A stretch of 64,000 bases of DNA from Typhlomys cinereus (GCA_023101885.1 JALPQD010000247.1:2636230-2700229), one strand, 5' to 3'. Positions 1 through 11,660 are shown, counted from the stretch's first letter. Numbers and translations are program-made. Notes: generated by a model from the sequence alone, not told the origin.

Positions 1-429
1 CAATATCCTAATTATCACACGAGAGAAAAATGTCAATGTTTATCATCCTAAGCAACGTTCCTTCCCTGTCCTTTCCACCTTCATGTTCTCATGAGACTAA
101 AGGAGAATCACTAAGCTGAATTAGCCTTTTTCGTGACTCCCCTCCCCTGATACACTGCATCTTTAGCAAGGAATGTTTCCATGGCGAGAGGCAGGCATTG
201 GTGGTGAAAGTCACACCAGCATCTATGCTCATGGTGAACCTACATCTGAAGAGCAAGTGTCCCATGGCACCTCTTGCTAACTTGAACTCTGGTATCCTGT
301 GCTAGTTCAGGAAACCTACAGAAGATGCTTTTTAATCAGAAATGCAACTGAACAGCTTGTACTTCCTATTAAGTCACTTTACATTAATAAGGTAGCTTCT
401 CCCTGAAATTAAAGTGCCAGCCACTTTCC

Positions 430-760
430 TAAGTGACAAGGAAGAAAACTTTGGCTTTTCAAACAGCAAAATCCAGCAGTGTAGGCGCCACTTCCCTGAT
501 AAGGTTAGTGCAGAATGAGAGAGCGCGGCCGAGGGTGACAGGAATAATTAAAATTATGTTAGGCTGCTGATCTGCCAGGAGATAAATTCCATAAGCACTA
601 AATTGCATCAGTTTACTGAAAAAAAGTTACAATTGACTGCTCGTTTCTTGTTAAATACAACATTGATTTAAAGAGATCCTGGAACTTTGCTGTGATTAAT
701 GAAATCTTCCCCCACACACACACCTTTTTTTTTAAATAAAAGGAGCATCAACATTTGACC
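430..760. other. AT-rich repeat-free segment, candidate conserved non-coding element
   Basis: No repeat family was recognised. The segment has several homeodomain-like core motifs (for example AATAATTAAAATTAT at 542-556, and TGATTAATG near 692), a GC-rich patch with CGCGGCCG near 524-531, and few low-complexity runs. This is only a composition-based suggestion of an intronic regulatory element; conservation was not tested. The flanking 1-430 shows nothing recognisable. Confidence 0.2.
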
Positions 761-959
761 CAATGAAATTTTGAAGCATTCACGCAGAAGATGGAGGAAA
801 AACACCTTGCTCACTATTCCCCCCAATACTGTGGCCCAACAGTTGGAACCTTTAATTGTGAGAACTCATTTTTGGTTGAGTGGATCAATGCCTACAAAGG
901 GAACTGAGTGAAATGTAAGAATGGGAAAGAGCTCGACAGGGTATAAAAATATTGATTCT

Positions 960-1535
960 CCACTGACTTGGTGGTATGTCACTCTTCTCTGCTGTGCAGT
1001 TGAGATAAACCCTGAGCCACTCCCACATAATTCAGCAATTTCACTTCTGCACATCCATCCTGAAAAACTGATATCAGAATCTCCAAGAGATAGCAGCATT
1101 CTCGAGATCACTGTACCACCGTTCACAATAACCAACGTGTGGAAACAACCTGAATCCCCTGCTAGATGTATGGGAAAATGGAGGTGGTGTTTCTGTAAAG
1201 CAGATTTTTATTCAGCCTTTAGCTAGAAGGGCCTTTTGCAGTGGCCAGCATGGATGAAGTCTGCAAACATGCTGTGTGAAATAAGCCAAACCCTCAAAGA
1301 GAAACCAAAATCCCCATTGATTCTACAGCTAAAAATGTTTCAAAATGTTAAAGTAATAAGGAATAGTGCTTGCCAGATGCTGGGAAAGGGAAGAAAACTA
1401 GAACATTAATTATAGCTGGGAAAGTTAAATTAGATGCAGAGAAGTGTCAGACAACATGGTAACTCTGTTATTTAAAATACTTCATGTACAGCAGCTATAG
1501 TCACTAGGTAAACATACAAATTCTTCATGGGATAG
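960..1535 (+). mobile_element. Ancient L1M-type LINE-1 3' fragment
   Basis: Contains diverged L1 ORF2-end and 3' UTR landmarks in order: a cardiac-style 'accatTCACAATAACCAAxxxGTGGAAACAACC' block near 1123-1151, the 'TGTGTGAAATAAGCCA' block near 1272-1289, and the 'AATAGTGCTTGCCAGATGCTGGGA' block near 1362-1385. The order matches the typical tail of old mammalian L1s. The 5' edge is uncertain. Confidence 0.5.
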
Positions 1536-1541
1536 TATTCT

Positions 1542-1584
1542 ACACACATACACACACAGATACACACACACACACACACACACA
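1542..1584. repeat. (CA)n microsatellite
   Basis: Alternating CA with a few interruptions (ATA, AGATA), about 43 bases. Confidence 0.9.
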
Positions 1585-1904
1585 GAAATGAGACCGGAGG
1601 CATTGCAAGTGAGATTAAGATCTGCAAAAAGCCTTAACATCAAACTTCCTATCAGTGGCAAAGAAATCTATGCTTAACACACCAGCTACGTATTGCCACC
1701 TCTTCCTGTATCTCTGTTTCTAAGTTAATTCACTCAAAATTTAATCAACAGATATTTCATAATCATAGTTATATTCTAAGGGCTTTCAATTTATGAAATG
1801 GTAAACAAACCACAGATTCTGTCCTTAAGACAATGGGACAAATATGTAACGAAGAAACCCCAAAGCAGAATGTAAAGTACCACAGAGGGGACCTTGACAC
1901 ATTG

Positions 1905-2015
1905 CTTCTTCCATTTTGCTGAAGAGGAAACTGAAGTGCCAAGAGATCAGAATGGGCTGGTGATGCGACATGTGTGTGATCCACAAGGATGTGACTCCAA
2001 ACCTGTGCCATTTCC
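1905..2015 (-). repeat. MIR-like SINE relic
   Basis: 'CCATTTTGCTGAAGAGGAAA' (1912-1931) followed by CTGAAGTGCCAAGAGATCAGAAT resembles the reverse complement of the MIR core (CCATTTTACAGATGAGGAAACTGAGG). It is diverged and the edges are approximate. Confidence 0.45.
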
Positions 2016-2164
2016 ATGAGAGTCCTCCTAACTGAAGGAGGTGGGGGGAACTAGGTAGGATGGCTGGGAAAGTGATCCCACACCCAGGATATCTCAAGCA
2101 AGGGCACTCAGATGAAACCAGTGAAGAAGATGTCGGTCAATGTGGCTAAAGTCATGGTATTCAG

Positions 2165-2290
2165 ATAATTGGTCAAACACTGTTCTAAATGTCTCTGCAG
2201 AGGTGCATTTTTGTTTTTAGATGAATTAATGCTTAAACCATTATACTCAATTAAGCAGATTACTCTCTCCAATGTGGGTGTCCTTCATGC
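2165..2290 (+). repeat. Mammal-wide DNA-transposon-like relic
   Basis: The order GGTCAAACACTGTTCTAAAT, then TTTTTAGATGAATTAATGCTT, then AAGCAGATTACTCTC and CAATGTGGGTG matches a common mammalian interspersed repeat (the one with 'agcagattgccctcc..aatgtgggtggg'). The family name is not assigned. Confidence 0.5.
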
Positions 2291-2299
2291 ATATAGTTT

Positions 2300-4165
2300 T
2301 AGGTTTTCGTGGAAGCAGGGAAAGCAGAACCTTATGATGAAGGAATGTTCTAAATCATCATCAGGATCCAATACAGCAGCCACTGGCCACTGATAATACT
2401 GAATACTTTAAGTGAAATATAAATAATGTGATCAAAGGAATGAATTTTTAGTTTTATTTAATTTTAATTAACAATAATGGCCATAATATTTTCTATATCA
2501 GCAAGACTAGCAGCAGATACAGACTACCAGAAGTGGTGTGGTCCAAAGATATTTTACCAAGTGTGTTCAGACATCTGTCTGTAGTCTCTCACAACACTTT
2601 TATTTTCTGTTGCATAAGAGCAGCAGGAAGCTAATTCTGAGGAGGAAAGCTTACAACTTCTTTACATAAAAGTATACTGGGGAGGAAATAATGGGATGAT
2701 GGGATGGACATGGGCGGGGCTGGGAGGCAGTGGATCTGCATGCAGTTCTGTGCTTGGAGTACACTTAGTAACCTCAAACTCTGGTCTGCAGAAATGGCTG
2801 GGAGAAAAAGGATTTTCTGCCTTGGGGTGCCTTTCTATACCACGATGATTCTGTCTGCTTTCAGAGCTTGAATCTCCTCTGGGGTCACAAACTGCTTTCT
2901 CAAGAACAGGATGAAGGGCTGAAGAAGTATCCGTGATAGTTTCAGTGCGTGGGCACATGTTCTCCAGCCATGGAGGTAGGTAGAAATCCTGCCTTGGCTA
3001 GAGTCTCATTAGACCATGTCCCAGAGGAGAGACAATTCACACCCTTGCCACTTGCTGACTTGGCAGGGGGACTGGGGCAGGGGACACGTATACATGCTAC
3101 ACCTGTGGTAAAGTTCATGTCCCACACCAATACTTAAAGAAGAAAGTTGGAAGATGGTGCAGAGAGATCGCATGCATGCCCTTTCAGCTGCTCACAAATG
3201 CAAATGCTCTTCAGAAATGAGACGAATCACAGAGTCCACACCAAGTGGATATGTGTGAGATCACTCCCAAAGCCTGCACTTCCACCATGAGAACAAAGCT
3301 GATTGAAAACCCCCCCAGTTTAGAGACACAAATACAACCAGGCAGGTGATGTCAACAAGAAAGGAGGCAGTCAATAAGGAGCTGAGAGGAGAATGAAAGC
3401 TAGAGGAGAATACGAGCAGTGTTCAGAGAAGCTTTTGCAGGGATGGGACATCAGCCTCTGGAGAGAACTGTAAGCAAGAACTGCACTGTAAGACGAGCAG
3501 GTCTCCAGGCTGTTATAGAGGAAGGGAGGACCACCTTTTTTTAAGACTAATTAAATCCTTTGTTATAAGTTCCTGTTCATCTAATGATCTACAAATATAA
3601 TCTGGCTTTGTGAGAACCCCAACCCCTAGGAAGGAATCAAGAGATGACCTATGACGTGAGCATTGTATTCCATCATTGTCTTTTTGACAGTTGTCAGGAC
3701 TTGGTATTCTACCTTGCTCTTGGTTTATAACATGGTCTCTTGAGAATGTGGATAATGTAAACTCATTCCTGAGAGACTAATTCAGTTTCAGAAAATAAAA
3801 TTAAGTTTTAGATCTGTAAAATACAAACAGACGCTGGTAAATTTGCCACCACACAAACTACCTTGTATGATCTTTTGCCATCACAAACCACCTGGGATTC
3901 CTCAATATCACACCTCTATTACCTGACTACTGATGACAACAGGTGTTGGTACACATTTCCTCTATACCAGATAGTTCAATCATTCTCTTTGCTGAAATCT
4001 AAAACTGCCTTTATGAAATAAGTTATCATAGTCATTTTAAACAATGGAGAACTGAAAGTTGATAAGGTAAGTAAAGAATCCAAGTTTTTTTTTTAACTTG
4101 AAGAGCTAAGGTTAGGCTCTGAGTCTATCAGGCTTTCAGTTCCTGGCCCACTGGACTCCAGCAGG
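2300..4165. other. No recognisable feature (intronic unique sequence)
   Basis: I see no repeat, exon or RNA gene I can support. Short open frames on both strands at 2662-3137 overlap each other and lack coding character. The sequence has ordinary base composition. Confidence 0.5.
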
Positions 4166-4198
4166 CATTTTCTTTTGTTTTCTTTCTTTCTTTCTTTT

Positions 4199-4248
<50 letters not shown>

Positions 4249-4320
4249 TTCTCTTCTTCTTCCTTCCTTCTTTTTCCTTCCTTCCTTCCTTCTTCCTTCC
4301 TTCCTTCCTTCCTTCCTTTC
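4166..4320. repeat. (CTTT)n then (CCTT)n polypyrimidine tetranucleotide array
   Basis: About 85 bases of TTTC units grade into TTCC units, giving a pure pyrimidine tract of about 150 bases on the plus strand. Such tracts can form triplex (H-DNA) structures. Confidence 0.95.
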
Positions 4321-4929
4321 TAAAATTTTGACTCTTTCATAATCTTATACATATGTAAAATAAATTTAAGTGCTTTTTATAACTTCATATTACCCAATCC
4401 TATTACTTCCTAATTCTCACATTGAAAACCCCTCTTCTTCCCAATCATTCTCCCTCCTTCCTACTGCCATGTCGTTTTGCATGTTTTAGTTCATGGAGCT
4501 TCTTTAGAGTAGCTTGCATTGGCATGTGTCTGAGCACTTGCTGGAGCACAGAGGATATAGCAGTGGGCACACCACTGAAGAACATAACTCCCCTTCCCAC
4601 ATTCAGCAATATTTTCCAATTTAATTTCAGAAAGAAGTCAAACATCATGTTGAGAACAAAGTAGAGGCCAAGAGAAAGCAAATGTACTAGTGTCTATAGA
4701 AAACATAACTTTGCTTTCTGTAATCTGAATCAGAACTGATTAGTGCTGAAATGTGTGTCCCAAAGAGACACACAAGGAGAAGTGTACACTTTATAAACAA
4801 TGCTACTAGTGCATGAAACTGCAGGGCAGTTCCCAAGTTGAAACTATACTTCGTTCAAAATGGACTTGATTTACACTCTTCATGAAGATATTCTTTTAGT
4901 AGGTTGACACACAACATTTTGAACTCCTC

Positions 4930-5162
4930 TCCCTTATTTATTCGTTCATTCATTTATTTATTCATGTTCTTGTGTATCCAGGCTGACCTCAAACTCGCTA
5001 GGTAATTAAGAAAGATCTTGAACTATCCTCCTGCCTCCACGTCCCAAGGGCTGGAATTACAACCTTTTGCCCCCATGCCTAGCTTATTTGGTGTTGAGAA
5101 TTGAACCTGAGGTTTGTACATGGCAGGTAGTACTCTGTGGGCTGAGCTGTGTCACACTCCCA
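4930..5162 (-). mobile_element. B4-type SINE (ID-B1 fusion)
   Basis: The left part reads as reverse-complement B1 (GGCTGACCTCAAACTCGCTA, then CCTCCTGCCTCCACGTCCCAAGGGCTGGAATTACA). The right part reads as a reverse tRNA-Ala/ID-like unit (TTGAGAATTGAACCTGAGG, GGCAGGTAGTACTCTGTGGGCTGAGCTGTG). That order is the B4 arrangement. A TTTA/TTCA-rich tail lies at 4936-4965. Confidence 0.75.
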
Positions 5163-5799
5163 AGAAAAGTTCCCCCTTTAGAAGGAAATTATTAAGAAGA
5201 GACATCAAAATCTAACACATAACATGGGACATTTTAAAATATACTGGGTAGAATGATGGAGAAAGCAGATGTCTTACTATGCCTGGGATAGCAGCCTTAA
5301 GCTCTTAGCCCTGCAGCACCCAGCACTCCATTATGATTGATTCATCATTTACTCAACAATTTTGGACAAATGATCATTTCAAAGATCTTACTCAAGATAA
5401 CTCAATATAACTCTCAGTGACCTTACCATGACTCTTTATCCAATAATACAAACTGTGCTTCTAAATATCAAGAACGTAAACAGGAATTTATGATAACAGA
5501 ACACAAAATAAATATAACTTGCCAAGTAAAAAGGAGAAAATGGTTAACCTTATTAGGGATCAAAATAATTCAAATGAAAATAGGAATCAATTTGGGGAAT
5601 ATCTAGCAAATGGATAGCATCATAAAAATCTGGGTCTTTTGAAAAAATAGGATTAGAAAGTGGAGCACATGACAGCAGAGGGGACTATATGTACCTGTGA
5701 CATTTCTGAAAGCTAACTTGGGAGCACAGATGGATCAAAAGTGTATTTAGGCACAAAACGGTAACTACATCTCTGGCCTGTAACTTTTTTCAAACATTT

Positions 5800-6060
5800 G
5801 TCTTATCAAAGATGCAAATAAAAGTTACATATCAAGATATTTATGAGAGAATTATTTTCAATAGACAAAATGAAAGCATGTTAATCTTAGGAACAGGTTT
5901 CCTCTTATAATAGAATGTTCATATAGCCTCAAATTATATCATGAGAGATACCAAAAAAATGATTTAAGGAAATTATATAATTGTCTTGAAGTTTAAAAAA
6001 AGGTTACAAAGCACTTCCTATGAGGTCATTCCAATTTCACTTTAAAAAGTTGTTACATTA
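5800..6060 (+). mobile_element. Possible old L1M 3' fragment
   Basis: Diverged blocks resemble the end of old L1 ORF2: a 'ttttcaatagacaaaatg' stretch, then an AT-rich interval and 'aaaaaaaggttacaaagcac' (5995-6014). The assignment is weak. The neighbouring 5165-5800 shows nothing recognisable. Confidence 0.35.
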
Positions 6061-6169
6061 GAATATAATTAGAAGATTAACTGTGTGATGAAGGTCTGGG
6101 GAGAGGGGTGCAAAGGCAGTAAAGGGGCATGCAAAAGACCAGAAAGTGTTTATTTTCTCTCACATGCAG

Positions 6170-6406
6170 TTTCATCTATCATCTATCTATCTATAATCTA
6201 TCTGTCTATCTATCATCACCTATTTATCATTTACCTATCACTTATAAACCTATTATATAAGGATCTGTTTATCTATCTGCCAATATACCTATCAATCTAT
6301 CCATCCTCATCTACTCTTTATCTAATCACCTATCATCTATCTATCTATCTATATATCTATCTATCTATCTATCTAATCTAGCTATTTATCACCTATCATC
6401 TATCTT

Positions 6407-6468
<62 letters not shown>

Positions 6469-6478
6469 CACCTACCTA
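6170..6478. repeat. (TATC)n/(TGTC)n tetranucleotide array
   Basis: About 300 bases of CTAT/CTGT units. The left half is degenerate and the right end is pure (6421-6470), with a short TGTC block at 6408-6425. The 98-codon open frame across it is low-complexity Tyr/Leu/Ser/Ile and is not a gene. Confidence 0.95.
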
Positions 6479-6689
6479 CTTAGCTAGCTATCAATACAAG
6501 GAGGACTATCTTTGGGTATGAGGGAGAATAAAAAGAACCAGCTGGAGAAAAGAAGAGAGATGAGAGGGCAAATATGAACAAAGTACAAATACATACATAT
6601 GTATATATGCACACATATGTGCATATATATGAAAATGTTGTAATGACACCCATTACGACTAAAAAATTATTTTTAAAAAACACATAAAA

Positions 6690-6945
6690 AGGCCTGAGAA
6701 AGATGGTTCAGGAGTTAAGCCTCTGCCTCACAAGCAGAAGGACCTGAGTTTGGGTCTTAGATCCCACATAAAAACGCCACACAGAAGTAGAGGTAGCCTG
6801 CACATCAGGTCTTGGACAGTAGAGTCTAGGAAACCACAGAACAAAGCAAAAATGAGGCAGAGCAATCCAGGATAATTCCTGAGATTCCCTTGGGCCTTCA
6901 CAGGCACATACAGCAGCCTCTGATACACAACAAAATAGAAAACTT
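6690..6945 (+). mobile_element. B2-superfamily tRNA-derived SINE, copy 1
   Basis: Head: 'gcctgagaaagatggttcag' then GAGTTAAGCCTCTGCCTCA, AGGACCTGAGTTTGGGTC (pol III A and B boxes, decayed). Body: TAGAGTCTAGGAAACC, AGAGCAATCCAGGATAATTCC. End: CCTTGGGCCTTCACAGGCACA. This family recurs at least 14 times in the window. Confidence 0.85.
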
Positions 6946-6964
6946 TTTAAAATCCGTATTTTAT

Positions 6965-7085
6965 CCAAGAATAGTGAAACACACCTGGAATTGTAGCACA
7001 CATGTGGCCAAAACAGGAGGATTTTGAGTTCAAAGTTAGCCTGAGCTACACAGGCAGAACTTCCTGTCTCGAAAAAATAAATAAG
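6965..7085 (+). mobile_element. Diverged B1 (7SL-derived) SINE
   Basis: CACACCTGGAATTGTAGCAC then CCAAAACAGGAGGATTTTGAGTTCAAAGTTAGCCTGAGCTACACAGGCAG and CTTCCTGTCTCG with an A-rich tail match the B1 order (right half well preserved). It abuts the SINE at 6690-6945. Confidence 0.75.
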
Positions 7086-7089
7086 TAAA

Positions 7090-8340
7090 TAATTCATATT
7101 TTTCTCTGTGCTTAAAAAATTAGTACTTCCCAATTGTTAATTAATCAATATTTTGTAATTTTTACCTTGAAAACAGCACAAGTCTTGCAAATGAAACTGA
7201 CTATAAGCTCTCACTATATGGGAAGCTGCATTATTTCAAAGTCCCTTGGGCTTCCCAGAGTGGCCTTGATTTGGAAAGAGCAGAAGCCATGCATTTGGTG
7301 TTCTTTTCTTAGTAAACATCAGGAAAATCCTCATACCTGCACCCTCATTTCAGGAGCAGAATCCTCCCCTTGATGCCTCAACTGGACATGGCCTTAGCTA
7401 GTATCAATCTCCGTAGCATTGGACAGTCTAAGAACCTCAACACTGAATTCAACAAACACAATTATGTCATTTCTCTAGATATAAACAATCCCTGATGGGA
7501 AAGTATACCAGCTACTGTTTATATTTTTAATTCCAATATCTTCCCAAGGAATACTTTTTCTAAATCATAATAAGTTAACAGTAATAGTTTTGTTTTATAA
7601 GTGTTTTCCCTGAGATTCTTGACAGTGCATTCTTCCTTGTAAATAATACATGGTGCAATTACAAGAAGAGCCAAGCTTGGCCTCCCATCTCTACATGATT
7701 CCATTTTGAAGCATTCTCCCCTCCCTGTTTTTCCCAAGCACAGCTCCCTGGCACCCCCACTGTGGAACTCTCAGGAACTGCAGACCTTGTCTATTTTTGA
7801 AGAATAATCAACACTCGGAAGGTTAATTTCAAGTTCACAAAGCCACATCCTTATTGCAGAAACTCGGTTTTCATAACTGTATGGTCATGAATGAAGAGTG
7901 TGATGAAAATACGTAGGAAGACCAACCGGCACATGTGTAGAGGGCAGGGCTGCATGTGGTGAGCCATCAGAGGGAGAGCAGAACGCAGCAGTACACATCA
8001 TTAGGTCCTCCAGTGAGAAGAACATCATTTTCAGCTTTCTCTACCTCTATTCATTTCCCCACATGCACTAAAAACAATGTAATGACATGATCCGTGGTAG
8101 GAACCAACAAATGTTTACTGAGTAGCTATGACTACAGACAAGCAAATATTCCCACCAACTAAACAAGAACTCCTTTAAATCCCCATGCTCACCAGTATTT
8201 GTTACTATTTGTTTGATCATAGCCCTTCTAACCAGAGGAGAAGCAATGCCCGTATACTGTTGGTTAGTATCTCTGAGATACTAACAGTTTTAATAAACCG
8301 TTAATAAACAGTTTTTCGTGTGTGTTTTTTTTTTTGGCCA
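7090..8340. other. Mostly unique intronic sequence
   Basis: No gene or young repeat is visible. A stretch near 8093-8125 (CCAACAAATGTTTACTGAGTAGC) resembles an L2/old-repeat tail, but it is too short to call with confidence. Confidence 0.4.
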
Positions 8341-8347
8341 TTGGTCA

Positions 8348-8490
8348 TTCTTCTTTTTTTTATTACATTTTTTATTTTATTTCCGCTCATACAAACTTAA
8401 TAGGTACACCAGTTCCCTCCCTCCCCCTACCCCCCTGCTCCCCCTCCCCTCATTCCTCCCTCCCCATCCCCCAGTGCTTCCCCCCCTTTT
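8348..8490 (-). mobile_element. LINE-1 3' UTR fragment (young rodent family)
   Basis: A poly-T start then 'TTTCCGCTCATACAAACTTA', AGGTACACC and a long C-rich tract is the reverse complement of the 3' end of the full-length L1 at 27570-34234. It is a 5'-truncated insertion of only about 140 bases. Confidence 0.85.
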
Positions 8491-8554
8491 GAGAAGTGTC
8501 TAATCAGATCATTTGTACACTTCTAATTGGATTACTCATTTTAATGTAATTATT

Positions 8555-9135
8555 TTTGAGATTATTATGGGTATGGAAATCAATTGAGACATTCCTTGAA
8601 AAACTTAAAATTCTTCTCCCTAAAATAGATATAGTTGTTCTGCTTCTGGGTAGATATACAAAGGGAAGTGAAATCAGCATCCACAAGAGCTATGTGTACA
8701 TCTACACTTATTGCAGTACTATTTCCAATATAAATAAATACATATTCTACCAAAATAAAGAATCTTTCCAGCATCCTATCAGCAGATAAGTGTGGTATAT
8801 ATAATAGACACAGTGGAGTATTATTTAGCCATAAAGATTAGAAACATGTCATTTGTAGCAAAATGGATAGACCTGGAAGACACCATGTTACATGAAATAA
8901 GCTAAATGCTCTCATATGTGGAAGCTAAAAATGGCTTGAATGCAAAGTAGTTACATAGTACTTGGTAGAGTTTGAAAAGAATGTGCGTGATGGGGTATAA
9001 ATAAAAGGAGGCAGTATTTGATCAGTGCACACCATATGCACATGTGGATATAGTACACTAAATATTGACCCATCAATATCTACAATGACTACATAATAAT
9101 CTCAAATAAAATAATGCTTGTAAATGATTTAAAAA
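8555..9135 (+). mobile_element. LINE-1 ORF2 end and 3' UTR, older copy
   Basis: Landmarks in order: GTTCTGCTTCTGGGTAGATATAC, TTGCAGTACTATTTCCAATA, 'CACAGTGGAGTATTATTTAG', CCATAAAGATTAG, AAATGGATAGACCTGGAAGACACCATGTTACATGAAATAAGC, then CTCATATGTGGAAGC. This is the classical L1 ORF2 C-terminal/3' UTR order, with many substitutions. Confidence 0.8.
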
Positions 9136-9542
9136 GCAGATGAGCTTACTATTCTATCCCAGTGGGCAGATCTATCAGGTCAGGGTGCTTTGTGGATTGA
9201 AGAAGGGAAGGGAGCATTCCAAAGTTTGAAAGCAGTCAGTCAACCAGCACAATTACACCCAAAGAGAAGCACCCAGAGCTCCAGATGCAGCAGCCTGAAG
9301 GTCTGGGTGAAGACTGGGTGCAGGACACTACAGGAGAGAGCAGACCATGAACAGGCCGTTGTGATCCGGACTTGAGAGGCGATGCCAGCGGAACAACAGC
9401 TGAGAGATGCTTTCAGTCAGTGTTGTGGAGCAGCGCCGCATTGCAAATGACAGCACTGAAGAGAATCTCATGTAAGGGGATCAGCACAGCTGGGGGAGGA
9501 CATTCAGCATCTCTACGTTCCCCCAAAACATAGAGAAAACAG

Positions 9543-9769
9543 CCCGAGGTGCTGGAAAGGCTCAGGGATTAAGCCTCTGCCTTACAAGTGGAAAGACTTG
9601 AGTTTGGATACCAGATTTTTACATGATGTCAGACAGAAATGACTGCAGCCTACACTTCCGGCCCTGGAAGGCAGAGCGTTTTGGAAACTCCAGAGCAAAG
9701 CGAAAGAAGGCAGAGCAATCCAGGATAATACCCGAAGTTAAACTTGGGCCTCAACAGGCACACACAGTG

Positions 9770-9816
<47 letters not shown>

Positions 9817-9848
9817 GCATGCACAATTACACATGAATAAAAAAAAAT
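9543..9848 (+). mobile_element. B2-superfamily SINE, copy 2, with (TC)n(CA)n and AATAAA tail
   Basis: Head GAGGTGCTGGAAAGGCTCAG, then GGATTAAGCCTCTGCC, GCCCTGGAAGGCAGAGCG, AGAGCAATCCAGGATAATACC. The tail is a (TC)n(CA)n stretch (9774-9816), then ATGAATAAAAAAAAA. The AATAAA just before the A-run is typical of T+ SINEs of the B2 superfamily. 9140-9540 to its left shows nothing recognisable. Confidence 0.88.
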
Positions 9849-9849
9849 G

Positions 9850-10470
9850 AAGCCCAAGAAAGGAGCTCAGGACTTGGCCATGTGGCTGCTGTGGTGGGAG
9901 CAAGTTGGAAGATGGATGCCATTATGAATCAGGAAAGGTAATTCTTAGGTGGTGTCCCAGATGGCTGAGGACAGAGCAAGTTAGAGAGGGTAATGGGAAA
10001 GAGTAAGGTAGAGGCTCCTGAAGGATGTGGAGGTACCTCTTTCTGTCCCTAAGAAAGAGGGATGGCAGATATCTGGGAGTTCTGCCTCACTACAGTATAG
10101 CCAGGCCAGGAGCCAGTCCACCAGCGAAAGTGATGGGGCATCTTAGAGGCAGATCTAGGCAAGCCTTGGCAGTACCACAGAGGGGTCATGATGTGAGCTA
10201 ACCCGGGCACTGAAGGAGGCTAGATGTCCAAGGTGAGGCAGGAAGACAGAAATACTGCTGATGTGAAAGAGGAACTTCCAGGCCCAACATAGAATGACAG
10301 AGCCAACCAGGGACTGGAACTCCCACAGAGGACTCTGACCTACAGCAGGAGACAGACTCCATAGTGCAGTCAAGTTAGTGATCTTCTACTTCTACAGGTA
10401 TCTGCACGTTCTTTCTTCACCACTCCCTGCAGGCGGAATCTGTCCTTCCCTCATTGCCTGTGTGCTACTT
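9850..10470. other. No recognisable feature
   Basis: Purine-rich intronic sequence without repeat landmarks or coding signal. Confidence 0.4.
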
Positions 10471-10474
10471 GAAA

Positions 10475-10880
10475 CAGGTGTCAACTTGACAACTGAAGGT
10501 TGGGCTCTGGGCACGTCTATAAAGAACTGGTGGTTAAAGCAAGCCCTAAACAAACCTGTAGGAGATTTTCTAGTGTGGGAAGAACCCACCCATGGTGGGT
10601 GGGAGTGTTCCTCGGTTAAGATGGAAGGAGCTGGTTTGGTACTTTGGCATACTTCAGCATATTTTTTTAGACTTGAAGCCTATGAATTGAGGTTTGTCCC
10701 CTCGGCGATTCCTGTGGATATAGTGTGTCTATCCTTTGGCTCCTGATGTTCATATGAACTCCCCTTCCAAGCTGGACTAAGATTTATAACTAAGAATCAT
10801 AAGCAAAAATAAAACTTCCTTGTTCTCCTAAGCTATTTGGTCATGAATTTATCAGCAGCATGTAGAGTCACTGTATCACT
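10475..10880 (+). mobile_element. URR1-like non-autonomous hAT relic
   Basis: Opens with GTGTCAACTTGACAACTG and has ATAAAGAACTGGTGG, GTGGGAAGAACCCACCCATG, AAGATGGAAGGAGCTGG, GCAAAAATAAAACTTCCTTGTTC and TGGTCATGAATTTATCAGCAGCA in order. The same order recurs at 11866, 55640 and 56016 (plus) and at 39400, 48195 and 54490 (minus). The hAT/URR1 name is from motif memory; membership of one family is clear from the internal comparison. Confidence 0.65.
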
Positions 10881-10899
10881 ATGACCCTGAAAACTACTT

Positions 10900-10900
<1 letters not shown>

Positions 10901-10955
<55 letters not shown>

Positions 10956-11383
10956 CTGTGTACCAGAGGACACTGTGTGTCTTTGTGAAGGACCAAAGGT
11001 GACTTCGGGAATATTCTGGATTGCTTCTACCTCCTTTTTGCTTCATTCTGGAATTTCCCTGGCTTGTCCCACCAGGGCTGGAAATATGGGCTGTTTTTTC
11101 TGCCTGGTGTTTTTTTTAAACATTTTTTATTATTATTTCCGCTTATACAAACTTAATAGGTACACCAGTTCCCTCCCTCTGTTCTCCTCCCTCCGACCCC
11201 CCTGCTCCCCTCCCCTCACCCTTTCCTTCCCATCCTCCAGTGGCTTCCCCCCCAAACACCGGAGAATCCTTCAATGTGCATGCCACTGTCTGGTATTTTT
11301 CCTTGGGACCTGGGATCCAAACTCAGATCCTTCTGCTTGTGAGGCAAAGTCTTAACTCCTGAGCCATCTCTCCAGTCCACTAC
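10901..11383 (-). mobile_element. B2-superfamily SINE, copy 3 (interrupted by an L1 tail)
   Basis: The left part is a pure (TG)n of about 45 bases, then reverse SINE body (GGACCAAAGGTGACTTCGGG, CTGGATTGCTTCTACCTCC). The right part (11291-11383) has CTTGGGACCTGGGATCC, CAGATCCTTCTGCTTGTGAGGC and GAGCCATCTCTCCAGTCC. AAACTACTT flanks both sides (10891-10899 and 11384-11392), a 9-base target duplication. The L1 tail at 11108-11290 splits the element. Confidence 0.87.
11108..11290 (-). mobile_element. LINE-1 3' end inserted inside a SINE
   Basis: Poly-T, then TTTCCGCTTATACAAACTTA, AGGTACACC, the C-rich 3' UTR tract and AATCCTTCAATGTGCATGCC: the reverse complement of the L1 3' UTR seen at 34081-34234. 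The junctions read CTGGTGTTTTT on the left and CTGGTATTTTT on the right, a probable target duplication with one difference. A very short, 5'-truncated insertion. Confidence 0.85.
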
Positions 11384-11399
11384 AAACTACTTAAAACCT

Positions 11400-11660
11400 T
11401 TGAATGCATGAAGACTTTTCCCTGCTAAGGCCTGTCTTACCTTTCTCTCACCTTGTTAACCCCTACGACTATTTCCAACCAAAGATCAGATGTCCCTTCC
11501 CAATAGAAGCCCTCCTTCCTTAACAAAGTCAACTATTCTTCTCTCTCAGAGCACTGTCCATTTGTTCATCAGGGCTTCTCTTAATGTGCTTGTCATCTTG
11601 CTGGGTACTTTGTTTGATATTGTTCCCTGATTGTCCATGTCATTGTATTTATTCATGAAA
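11400..11660 (+). repeat. L2-like LINE 3' relic
   Basis: A CCTTCCTTAACAAAG stretch, then CAGAGCACTGTCCATTTGTTC, GTGCTTGTCATCTTGCTGG and TCCCTGATTGTCCATG resemble the 3' region of L2 elements. Diverged; family inferred from layout. Confidence 0.4.

Noticed and set aside
6085..6381. 98-codon frame rich in Tyr, Leu, Ser and Ile
   Set aside because: Translation of a TATC tetranucleotide array.
10906..11355. 149-codon frame starting with repeated Cys-Val
   Set aside because: Reads through a TG microsatellite, a SINE and an L1 tail.
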